Shown: piece by piece, positions 9,085 to 17,203 of the stretch
Layout: every line of letters starts with the position of its first letter
Position numbering within the stretch: the first letter of the stretch is position 1
DNA from: PALSA-612 sp963776375
Lineage (GTDB): Bacteria; Actinomycetota; Thermoleophilia; Gaiellales; Gaiellaceae
Direction of reading: 5' to 3'
DNA: 64,000 bases
Assembly (NCBI GenBank): GCA_963776375.1
Contig: CAVZMF010000009.1
Location: forward strand, 268,008 to 332,007
Made by a program: the position numbers and the translations under genes
The notes under the pieces: model-generated
What the model saw: the letters and a program-made list of their open reading frames with translations, nothing else
Database searches by the model: none
Told to the model about the DNA's origin: nothing

Positions 9085-11462
9085 GCGCGGTCGGCGAATC
9101 GGTTCTCCGCAAGGAGGACGCGCGGCTCCTGCGCGGCGAGGGCCGCTACGTCGACAACCTGTCCGCCAACGGGATGGTGCACGCCTACATCGTGCGCAGC
9201 CCGTTTGCGCACGCCGTGATCAACGAGCGTCGACGTCTCCGCAGCGCTCGAGGCGCCGGGCGTCGTCGCCGCGTTCACGGGCGCCGACCTCGCCGACGCC
9301 TGGCCGGCAGGGCTTCCCTGCTTCTGGCCGGTCTCGGACGACATCAAGCTCGTCAAGCACGAGCCGCTCGCGACCGACAAGGCGCGCTTCGCGGGCGACG
9401 GCGTCGCGGTCGTCGTCGCCGAGAGCCGGGCGGCGGCCAAGGACGCGGCCGAGCTGGTCGAGGTCGACTACGAGCCGCTGCCCGCCGTGACGGACCTCGA
9501 GGCCGCGACCGCCGGGGGCGCGCCGCTCCTGCACGTGGACGCGCCCGGCAACATCGCCTACAACTGGTCGCTCGTCACGGGCGAGCCGGACAAGGTCTTC
9601 GCCGAGGCGGCGGTCACCGTCAAGGAGCGCTACCGCCAGCAGCGGCTGATCCCGACGCCGATGGAGCCGCGCGGCGCGCTCTGCGAGGTCAACGCCGCCG
9701 GCGACGTCACCATGATCACCTCCACGCAGGGGCCGCACATCATGCGGACGGCGTACACGCTCGTGCTCGGCATCCCCGAGGCGAAGGTGCGCGTGATCGC
9801 GCCCGACGTCGGCGGCGGGTTCGGGTCGAAGCTGGACGTGTACGCCGAGGACGTGATCGTGATCGCGCTCGCCCGCAAGCTCGGCCGTCCCGTGAAGTGG
9901 ACGGAGGAGCGCACCGAGGCGAACCTGGCCACGATCCACGGGCGCGACGTGATCCAGGAGATCGAGCTCGCCGCGACGGCGGAGGGAAAGATCACCGCCG
10001 TCCGCACGCGGCTCCACGCCGCGATGGGCGCCTACCTCCAGGCCGTGACCCCGGGCGTGCCGCTCCTCGGCGCCTGGCTGTACGCGGGGTGCTACGACGT
10101 CGAGGCGTACGACTTCCACTGCACGGGCGTGTTCACGAACACGACGCCGACGGACGCCTATCGCGGCGCGGGCCGGCCGGAGGCGACGTACGCGATCGAG
10201 CGCGCGGTCGACGCGCTCGCGCGCAAGCTCGGCAAGGACCCGGTCGAGATCCGCAAGCTCAACTTCATCGACACGTTCCCGGCGGACATCGCCTCCGGCC
10301 TCCAGATCGACTCCGGCGACTACCACGCCTCGCTCGACAAGGGCCCTCGAGCTCGTCGGCTACGAGTCGCTCCGCGCCGAGCAGGAGAGCCGCCGCAAGG
10401 CGAAGGACTCGAAGCAGCTCGGCATCGGCTTCTCGACCTACGTGGAGATGTGCGGCCTCGCCCCCTCGCGGATCCTCGGCGCGCTCCGCTACGGCGCCGG
10501 CGGCTGGGAGTCGCTGTCCGTCCGCGTGCTCCCGACGGGCACCGTGCAGGTCATGTCCGGCACGACGCCGCACGGGCAGGGTCACGCGACGACGTTCAGC
10601 CAGATCGTCGCCGACCGGCTCGGCGTCGAGGTCGAGGACGTGGAGTTCCTGTCCGGCGACACGGCGGTCGTGCCGACCGGGATGGACACGTACGGCAGCC
10701 GCAGCCTCCCCGTCGGCGGCGTCGCGCTCTACCACGCCAGCGAGAAGATCGTCGAGAAGGCGCGCCGGATCGCCGCGCACCAGCTCGAGGTGGCCGAGGA
10801 CGACCTCGAGTACGAGGCGGGCCGCTTCTCGGTCAAGGGCAGCCCCGATCAAGGCCTGCACGTGAAGGAGACCGCCTTCCTCGCCTGGGCCGCGCACAAC
10901 CTCCCGGACGGCATGGAGCCGGGGCTCGAGGCGACCTTCGTCTACGACCCGCCGAACTTCTCCTGGCCCTCCGGCTGCCACATCGCGGTCGTCGAGGTCG
11001 ACACGGAGACCGGGCGACGTCAAGCTCGACCGCTACGTGGCCGTCGACGACGTCGGCAACGTGATCAACCCGATGATCGTGGACGGGCAGGTGCACGGCG
11101 GGATCGTGCAGGGCGTCGCGCAGGCGCTCTGGGAGGAGGCCGTCTACGACGACGACGGCAACCTGCTCACGGGCTCGCTGCTCAACTACCTCGTCCCGAG
11201 CGCGGCCGAGCTGCCCTCGTTCGAGCTCGACCGCACGGTGACGCCGAGCCCGACGAACCCGCTCGGCGTCAAGGGCGTGGGGGAGACGGGCACGATCGCG
11301 TCGACGCCCGCCGTGGTCAACGCCGTGCTCGACGCGCTCGAGCCGTTCGGCGTCACCGACATCGACATGCCGACCTCGCCGGAGCGCGTCTGGCGGGCGA
11401 TCGAGGAGGCTTCGGCTTCTCGAGGCGCCGCTGAGGGCGCGGGGCCGGAAGGGACAGTATGA
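9081..11462 (+). CDS. coxL: Molybdopterin large subunit, form II CoxL/aldehyde oxidase type (three frame breaks)
   Basis: Catalytic Mo-pterin subunit, about 792 residues after correction. It opens with VGESVLRKEDARLLRGEGRY and contains APDVGGGFGSKLDVY, TPTDAYRGAGRPEATYAIER and a C-terminal GVKGVGETGTIASTPAVVNA (the Glu-containing active-site segment). The active-site loop reads AYRGAGR, not the AYxCSFR of true aerobic CO dehydrogenase. It therefore belongs to the form II (putative CODH) group, whose natural substrate is uncertain. Start TTG 9081 overlaps the coxS stop. Frame breaks at about 9227 (extra C), 10345 (AAGGGCCC) and 11016 (CCGGGCGAC) are each restored by removing one base. Confidence 0.9.
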
Positions 11463-11562
11463 GGAATACGGACCTGGAGAGCACCGTGCACTCAGCGGCG
11501 CCAGGCGGCGGCGGAGGCTGGCTCCGCCGGCCGTTAGTCGCTGCCGATCGAGGAGGCGAGGC

Positions 11563-12384
11563 GTGATTCCCGCGAAGTTCGAGTACGAGGTCGCAGGGTC
11601 GGTGCAGGAGGCGGTCGAGCTGCTCGGCGCCCACGAGGACGCGAAGCTCCTCGCCGGCGGCCACTCGCTGATCCCGGCGATGAAACTGCGCATCGCCCGG
11701 CCGGCGATGCTGGTCGACATCGGCGGCATCGGCGACCTGAGCTACGTGCGCGAGGACGGCGACGCGATCGCGATCGGCGCGCTCACCCGCCACCACGACG
11801 TCGCCTCGAGCGACCTTCTCCGCAAGAACTGCGGGATCGTGGCGGGCGCGGCGGCCGAGATCGGCGACCCGCAGGTCCGCCACCGCGGGACGATCGGCGG
11901 CTCCGTCTCCCACGGCGACCCCGCGTCGGACATGCCCGGCGTGCTGCTCGCCCTCGACGCGGAGCTCGTCGCCACGGGGCCCGGCGGCGAGCGCAGGATC
12001 CCGGCGACGGAGTTCTTCACCGGCGTCTTCGAGACCGCGCTCGGCCCGCAGGACGTGCTGACGGAGATCCGCGTCCCCACGCTCTCGGGCGGCTGGGCGT
12101 ACCTCAAGTTCGCGCGCCGCAAGCAGGACTGGGCCACCGTGGGCGTGGCGGCGGTCGCGGCGGACGGCGGCGCGAGGGTCGGTCTCGTCAGCATGGGCGG
12201 GACGCCGCTGCGCGCGACGGCCGTCGAGCAGGCGCTCGCGGACGGGGCGGACCCGGCCGCTGCGGCCGAGAAGGCCGACGAGGGCGCCGAGCCGGCGAGC
12301 GACGTGGCCGGCAGCTCGGACTACCGCCGCCACCTCGCGCGCGTGCTGACGCGGCGGGCGCTGGAACAGGCGCTCGCGGGCTAG
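11563..12384 (+). CDS. coxM: FAD-binding medium subunit of the molybdenum hydroxylase (CoxM)
   Basis: A 273-residue FAD subunit with a PCMH-type fold. The FAD loops AGGHSLIPAMKLRIARP and RHRGTIGGSVSHGDPASDMP are both present. The CO_deh_flav_C domain follows (GWAYLKFARRKQDWATVGVA). GTG 11563 has GAGGAGGCG upstream. The 100 bp between coxL and coxM are unusual within this tightly packed operon. They hold GC-rich sequence with no recognisable gene, though they might once have coded for the coxL tail. The 3' end overlaps the convergent cyclase gene by 4 bp. Confidence 0.92.
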   Translation: MIPAKFEYEVAGSVQEAVELLGAHEDAKLLAGGHSLIPAMKLRIARPAMLVDIGGIGDLSYVREDGDAIAIGALTRHHDVASSDLLRKNCGIVAGAAAEIGDPQVRHRGTIGGSVSHGDPASDMPGVLLALDAELVATGPGGERRIPATEFFTGVFETALGPQDVLTEIRVPTLSGGWAYLKFARRKQDWATVGVAAVAADGGARVGLVSMGGTPLRATAVEQALADGADPAAAAEKADEGAEPASDVAGSSDYRRHLARVLTRRALEQALAG

Positions 12385-15227
12385 CTCGCGAGCCGCTCCC
12401 GCACGCGGGCCGCCATGACCAGGTTGCGCTTGCGCTCGTAGCGGTCGAGCGCCTGCTCCAACGCCGCACGCGCTTCCTCTGGCCTGCCCGCGTTCGCCAG
12501 AACCTCGGCCAGGTCCGAGAGCGCGTCGCCCTGGAGGTCGAGCGAGTCCGTCTTCTCTGCGAAGGCGATGGCTTCTCGCGCCAGGGCCTCGGCTTCCGCA
12601 TGACTCCCTCGATGGGAGTCGACGAGCGCCTGCGTCTGGCGCCAGCCCGTCTCCGACACGCTGTCCTTGACAGAGCTGAGCTCGCGCCCGCGTCGCGCGA
12701 GCGGCTCGGCCTCGTCGTAGCGTCCGAGCGCGCAGAGCATCCGCCCCAGCCTCGGCGCGTAGGACGAGAGCATGCTGAGCTGCCCTCGCTGTTCAAGCTC
12801 GGCGCACAAGCCGCTCATCGCGTCGACCGCCGACGGCAGATCGCCGGCCAGGGCGGCGATCTCTCCCAGCAAAGGGTCCTCGAAACGCTTGCCCGAGAGC
12901 TCGGACAGCCTCCGGCGCCCCTCGAGCGCCAGGCGCCACCCTTCCTCGACGCGGCCGAGCATCGCGAAAAGCGCCCCCCGGATGAGGTCGGTACTCGGGC
13001 TCGGATCGTCCGGCATGAGTAGATCGAGTGTCCGGAGTGCGTCGTCGGCGGGCTCAGGGCCGACCACGAGTGCCAGTCCGAGCGTGAACGGCCCCCCCCA
13101 CTGGTGGTAGCCCGCGAGCCGCGCATGGCGAAGCGCCTCTTCGGCAGCGTGCGCCACGTCTGCGAACCGTGCGTGAAAGTTGGCGACGCCGTAGCCGCGG
13201 ACGAACCAGATGTGGACGAGCTCCCCGTGATCACGCTCGTCGTCGAGTTTCTCGAGTGCCTCGTCCGTGAGCTCCTCGAGCGCATCGATGTCTGGATCGA
13301 CGCCCAGCCACGACCGCTGGAAGGCCGCCACCGCTCGTGCGACAACCTCACGTGGGCGGTCGCCTAGCTCGCGCGCCCGCTCGGCGGCGGCGTCTGCCAC
13401 CGCGGCCGCCTCTTTCTGTCCAGTGTTGTTAGAGACGGCTGAGGCGAGATCGAGCTCGAGCGGGACGTCGAGGCGGTAAGGCCGTGTCAGCTCCAGTGAC
13501 CGGCGCAAGAGGCCTTCTGCGGCTCTCGTGTCTTCTCGCCAGAGCGCCGCGCGACCGGCGACGGCCAGCCGCTCCCCTGCACGCTGCGCCAGCTCGGGAT
13601 CGGGCTGCCCGAGCTCGGCCCGGTAGCGGGCCGCCTGCTCGAGATGGTGGCCGAGGATCTCTTCGAGCTCGACGAGGCCCGGCCCGTGCTGCTCCAGCCA
13701 CGCGGCGAACCGCTCGTGAAGCTCTGCGCGCGCCGACTTGGGGAGCGCGTCGTACGCCGCGTCGCGGATCAGCAGGTGACGGAAGCGGAAGCCGTCCTCC
13801 CCGGGAATCTGCGCCCTGTCCGGACGGACGAGCTCGCGCCGGACGAGCGAGGCGAGCCGCGCCGTCACCTGCGGCTCGTCGGGCGCGAGTGTCTGCACGG
13901 CCCCTCGGTGGAAGATCTCGCCTTCCACGGCGCCGCGCTCGAGCACGCGCCGCTCGGGTCCGTCGAGCTGGTCGAGTCGAGCCGTGAGCAGCGCCTGGAG
14001 AGTCGGCGGCACAGCGATCTCATCGCCACCATCGCCCGCCATCGCCACCATCTCGACGACGAAGAGCGGATTGCCGCCGGCGGCGTGGGCGATCCTGTCG
14101 CGAAACTCTGCCGGTAGCGAGGCCGGAACGAGCCGATCGACGTCCGTTCGTTCGAGCGGCGTCAGCCGGAGCGCCGCCGGCCATGCCGGCCGCTGGTCGA
14201 GCAGCTCGGGCCTGGCCGTGGCGAGGATCAGGATCGCAGCGCCGGAGGAGAGCAGCACGACGTGCTCGACCAGGTCGAGGAAGGTCTCCTCGGCCCAGTG
14301 CAGGTCCTCGACGACGCAGACGAGAGGCGACTGCTCCTCCAGCAGCTTCCGGAAGGCCCATGCGATCTGTTCGGCGTTGGTCGCGCCTTCCGTCTCGCCG
14401 AGGAGCGACGCGATCGCCGCCGCCGCTGCCGAGTCGGACGGCCGGACACCGAGCTGCTTCACGACCTCGACCACGGGCCAGTAGGTGATCCCCTCGCCGT
14501 AGGAGAGGCAACGCGCGCGGACGACCTGCGCGTCGAGGCCCGACAGCGCCTCGGCGACCAGTCGCGTCTTGCCGATACCGGCCTCGGCGACGATCGTGAC
14601 CAGCTCGCAGCGCTGTTCTGCAGAGGCACGCGTCCAGGCATCCAGGATCTGGTCGAGCTCACGCTGCCGGCCCACGAACAGCCCGCCATGGCTCCGCTCC
14701 GGCGCCTCCCCGACGCGCACGAGCCGGAAAGCCCGGACCGGCTCGCGCTTGCCCTTCAGCTCGAGCGGCTCGACGGGCTCCGCTTCGACGGCGTCCTCCA
14801 CGAGCCGCAGCGTCTCGGCCCCGAGCAACACCTCTCCCGGAGCGGCCGCCTGCTCGAGTCGGGCGGCGACGTTGACCGCGTCGCCCGTCGCCAGCCGCTC
14901 TTCCGTACCGGTCACGACCTCGCCGGTGTTCACGCCGATCCGCGCCTGCACGCCGAGCTCGGGCAGCACCTCGCGCATCTCCGCCGCCGCCCGGACCGCC
15001 CGCAGCGCGTCGTCCTCGTGGGCGACCGGCACGCCGAAGACGGCCATCACCGCGTCACCGATGAACTTCTCGACCGTGCCGCCGTGCGACTCGACGATCT
15101 CTTTCATGCGCTCGAAGTAGCGGGCCAGGAGCGAGCGGAGCGCCTCCGGATCGACCGACTCGCCGAGGGCGGTCGAGCCGGTCACGTCGCAGAAGAGGAC
15201 GGTGACGACCTTGCGGGTGAGCGCCAA
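12381..15227 (-). CDS. Class III adenylyl cyclase / AAA ATPase / TPR signalling protein
   Basis: A 948-residue multidomain regulator. The N-terminal cyclase homology domain (residues about 5-170) has VTVLFCDVTGSTALGE with the first metal Asp, GGTVEKFIGDAVMAVFGVP with the second, and GDAVNVAARLEQAA near the catalytic Asn/Arg. It therefore looks catalytically competent. A STAND/AAA-type ATPase follows, with VAEAGIGKTRLV as the P-loop and SPLVCVVEDLHWAEETFLDL as Walker B. The C-terminal half (from about residue 560) is helical and repeat-like, consistent with TPRs. It probably couples an unknown stimulus to cAMP production. TTG start at 15227 with GAGAG about 10 bases upstream. It is divergent from the TlpA-like gene. 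Confidence 0.85.
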   Translation of the reverse strand: MALTRKVVTVLFCDVTGSTALGESVDPEALRSLLARYFERMKEIVESHGGTVEKFIGDAVMAVFGVPVAHEDDALRAVRAAAEMREVLPELGVQARIGVNTGEVVTGTEERLATGDAVNVAARLEQAAAPGEVLLGAETLRLVEDAVEAEPVEPLELKGKREPVRAFRLVRVGEAPERSHGGLFVGRQRELDQILDAWTRASAEQRCELVTIVAEAGIGKTRLVAEALSGLDAQVVRARCLSYGEGITYWPVVEVVKQLGVRPSDSAAAAAIASLLGETEGATNAEQIAWAFRKLLEEQSPLVCVVEDLHWAEETFLDLVEHVVLLSSGAAILILATARPELLDQRPAWPAALRLTPLERTDVDRLVPASLPAEFRDRIAHAAGGNPLFVVEMVAMAGDGGDEIAVPPTLQALLTARLDQLDGPERRVLERGAVEGEIFHRGAVQTLAPDEPQVTARLASLVRRELVRPDRAQIPGEDGFRFRHLLIRDAAYDALPKSARAELHERFAAWLEQHGPGLVELEEILGHHLEQAARYRAELGQPDPELAQRAGERLAVAGRAALWREDTRAAEGLLRRSLELTRPYRLDVPLELDLASAVSNNTGQKEAAAVADAAAERARELGDRPREVVARAVAAFQRSWLGVDPDIDALEELTDEALEKLDDERDHGELVHIWFVRGYGVANFHARFADVAHAAEEALRHARLAGYHQWGGPFTLGLALVVGPEPADDALRTLDLLMPDDPSPSTDLIRGALFAMLGRVEEGWRLALEGRRRLSELSGKRFEDPLLGEIAALAGDLPSAVDAMSGLCAELEQRGQLSMLSSYAPRLGRMLCALGRYDEAEPLARRGRELSSVKDSVSETGWRQTQALVDSHRGSHAEAEALAREAIAFAEKTDSLDLQGDALSDLAEVLANAGRPEEARAALEQALDRYERKRNLVMAARVRERLAS

Positions 15228-15275
15228 GCGACAAGTCTCTCACTGTGCCGTCAGCAGCGCAGCTAGCCTCTCTGC

Positions 15276-15764
15276 GTGCCCACGCGGATCGTGATCGTCG
15301 TCGCGCTGGCGCTCACGATCCCGTCGCTGGCCGCGGCCGGCATCTTCGTCCCCGGCAAGAACACGCCCGCGCCTGCCCTTGCCGGAATCGATCCTGTGAC
15401 GGGCAAGAAGGTGAGCCTGGCGCAGTGGAAGGGCAGGCCGGCGCTCGTGAACCTGTGGGGCTCGTGGTGCCTCCCCTGCCGGGACGAGGCCAGGCATTTG
15501 CGGGCCTTCCTCGGGCGCCACCCGGGCAGCGTGCTCGGCATCGACGTCGAGGACTCGAAGGCGGGCGCGCGCGGGTTCCAGCAGCGCTACCGCGTGCACT
15601 TCCCGAGCATCTTCGACCCGGGCGACGTGCTCGTGGACAGGCTGAAAGCGCCCGGCACGCCGACGACGTACTTTCTCGACCGTCGCCACCGCATCGTCGC
15701 CACGCTGTACGGCGCAGGCACGCTCGCGCTGTTCGAGCGCGGCTGGAAGCTGGCCCGAGGTTAG
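15276..15764 (+). CDS. Secreted TlpA/ResA-like thioredoxin-fold protein
   Basis: A 162-residue protein with a signal sequence (TRIVIVVALALTIPSLAAAG) and a redoxin fold. The active site LWGSWCLPCRDEARHL carries CLPC. The cis-Pro segment is APGTPTTYFLDRRHRIV. Export implies a role in reducing extracytoplasmic disulfides, as in cytochrome c maturation or envelope stress, but no cytochrome genes are nearby. GTG 15276 is the start that gives the signal peptide. It precedes ppx on the same strand with an intergenic gap of about 95 bp. Confidence 0.85.
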   Translation: MPTRIVIVVALALTIPSLAAAGIFVPGKNTPAPALAGIDPVTGKKVSLAQWKGRPALVNLWGSWCLPCRDEARHLRAFLGRHPGSVLGIDVEDSKAGARGFQQRYRVHFPSIFDPGDVLVDRLKAPGTPTTYFLDRRHRIVATLYGAGTLALFERGWKLARG

Positions 15765-15803
15765 CGCCGGCGCCGCCCGGGTACTCGCGGGCGGTCGTCA
15801 GGT

Positions 15804-15836
15804 GTTCACAACTTCGTAGCCACCTGTCCTCCGCAG
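15804..15836 (+). promoter_or_regulatory. Weak PHO-box-like repeat upstream of ppx
   Basis: GTTCACA at 15804 is followed with an 11-bp period by CGTAGCC and GTCCTCC. Only the first unit matches well the GTTCACC repeat found at five other sites in this window. It lies 24-56 bases before the ppx start, where control by PhoP would make sense. Confidence 0.25.
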
Positions 15837-15859
15837 CGGCTGACATGATCGAAACCGGG

Positions 15860-16745
15860 ATGAACCTCGCCGTCATCGACGTCGGGTCGAACACGATCCG
15901 GCTGCTCGTCGCCTGCGTCCGCGGAGGCGCGATCGAGACCGTCCAGCAGCGGACGGCCTGGGTCCGTCTGGGCGCCGACGTGGCCGCGACCGGCGCGATC
16001 TCGCCGCTGCGCCTCGAAGCCGCCGCCAGGGCCGTGTCCGAGTTCGCCGCCGAGGCGAGGAAGCTCGGCTGCATGCACATCGAGACCCTGGTCGCCTCGC
16101 CCGGTCGCCAGGCCGAGAACGGCGGCGACCTTCTCCGCCGCCTCGAGGTGGCCGCCCAGACGTCCGTCCGGCTGCTTCGCCGCGACGAGGAGGCACGGCT
16201 TGCCTACGACGGCGCGGTCTCGTGCGCAGGTGTCGACGGCCACACCGTCGCGGTCTGCGACGTCGGTGGCGGCTCGACGCAGCTCGCCGTCGGCACGGCC
16301 GATCTCGGCCCGGTCTGGCTGCGTTCGCTCGACGTCGGCTCGCTGCGCCTCACGCAGCAGGTCTTCGACCACGACCCGCCCGGGCAAGCTCACGATCCGG
16401 GAAGCCCGCAGCGTCGTCCGCGAGCACTGCGACGGCCTGCTCTTCCCGCTGCCCAGGACGGCGCTCGCCGTCGGCGGCAGCGCGCGCGGCCTGAAGCGCC
16501 TCGTGGGGACGCGGACGCTGGGCGAGGACGAGCTGGCGGCGGCGCTGAGGATGCTGCGCAAGCGTCCCTCGGCCGAGTTGGCCGCCGAGCACGGGCTCGC
16601 TCCCGAGCGGGCGCGGACACTGGCGGCAGGTGCCGTGATCCTCGCCGAGATGCAGCGCCGACTCATGGTGCCGCTCGTCGTCAGCCGAGGCGGGGTGCGC
16701 GAAGGCGCCCTGCTCGCCCAGGCGGCGCAGCAGACGGCTGCCTAG
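15860..16745 (+). CDS. ppx: Exopolyphosphatase/guanosine pentaphosphatase (frame break near 16385)
   Basis: Ppx/GppA phosphatase, which removes terminal phosphate from polyphosphate or converts pppGpp to ppGpp. About 294 residues, like the short actinobacterial Ppx1/2 type. It opens MNLAVIDVGSNTIRLLVACV (phosphate loop 1), and CDVGGGSTQLAVG is the second ATPase-fold phosphate loop. LAVGGSARGLKRLVGTRTLG precedes a helical C-terminus. An in-frame ATG at 15845 is also possible, adding five residues. The frame breaks near 16385, where CCCGGGCAAG carries an extra G before KLTIREARSVVREHCDG. It sits upstream of ppk1, so synthesis and breakdown genes for polyphosphate are neighbours. Confidence 0.88.
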
Positions 16746-16760
16746 CCGAGTCGCGGCTGA

Positions 16761-16782
16761 GTGCCAGACTTCAGTCTGGCAC
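16761..16782. terminator. Palindromic hairpin after ppx
   Basis: A perfect 10-bp inverted repeat GTGCCAGACT / AGTCTGGCAC with a 2-base centre lies between the ends of two convergent genes (ppx and the small gene at 16794-16997). There is no strong T-run, so it would be a bidirectional, Rho-assisted or L-shaped terminator at best. Confidence 0.5.
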
Positions 16783-16793
16783 CGCCTCCGTTT

Positions 16794-16997
16794 CTAGGCG
16801 GCGATCAGCCGGCGCCGGCGCTCGGCCAGCAGGCGCTCGAAGCGGTCCCAGCGGGCGCGTCCGGGGGCGTAGGCGGCGACGGTGAGCTCGGCCTCGAGCT
16901 CGCAGTCGCTGAGCTCGCTCACGGGTTCGTGCGAGCCCTCGAATTGCTCATGCCAATTAATGCCGTCTCCGGCGATGCGATGGGCTCTCCCCTCCAT
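16794..16997 (-). CDS. Small conserved-looking protein of unknown function
   Basis: A 67-residue protein that I do not recognise. It is acidic in the middle (EPVSELSDCELEAELTVAAY) and basic and helical at the C-terminus (WDRFERLLAERRRRLIAA). No membrane segment or signal peptide is visible. Codon use follows the GC-rich third-position pattern of its neighbours, and it fits neatly between ppx and the ppk1 regulatory region, which supports it being real. It is convergent with ppx. Confidence 0.5.
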   Translation of the reverse strand: MEGRAHRIAGDGINWHEQFEGSHEPVSELSDCELEAELTVAAYAPGRARWDRFERLLAERRRRLIAA

Positions 16998-17088
16998 CGG
17001 CCGTGAACCATCTCATATGCGGGGAGTTCGTGCAAGAACGGTTGGTTGCGTTCTGGAGTCGAGGTGGTGACAATGTGAGAGAGCCGTC

Positions 17089-17121
17089 GTTCACCGGTCC
17101 GTCACGCGAATCGACACCCCT
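17089..17121 (+). promoter_or_regulatory. PHO box (PhoP site) upstream of ppk1
   Basis: Three 11-bp direct-repeat units start at 17089, 17100 and 17111 with cores GTTCACC, CGTCACG and TCGACAC. The spacing and the GTTCACC core agree with the actinobacterial PhoP-binding PHO box. It lies about 83-115 bases before the ppk1 start. The rest of 16998-17203 shows no gene. Confidence 0.65.
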
Positions 17122-17203
17122 GCGCTCGCACGGCGGCGAGTAGCGTCGTCGATCCGGCGGCCTGCGTGACCCGGACCGGCGTATCGTAGTAGGCCGAACC
17201 CGA

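Noticed and set aside
6087..10865. A 1592-residue open frame
   Set aside because: It runs through the tail of glcF, the antisense of the secreted protein gene and parts of coxS and coxL in wrong frames; only short pieces match proteins.
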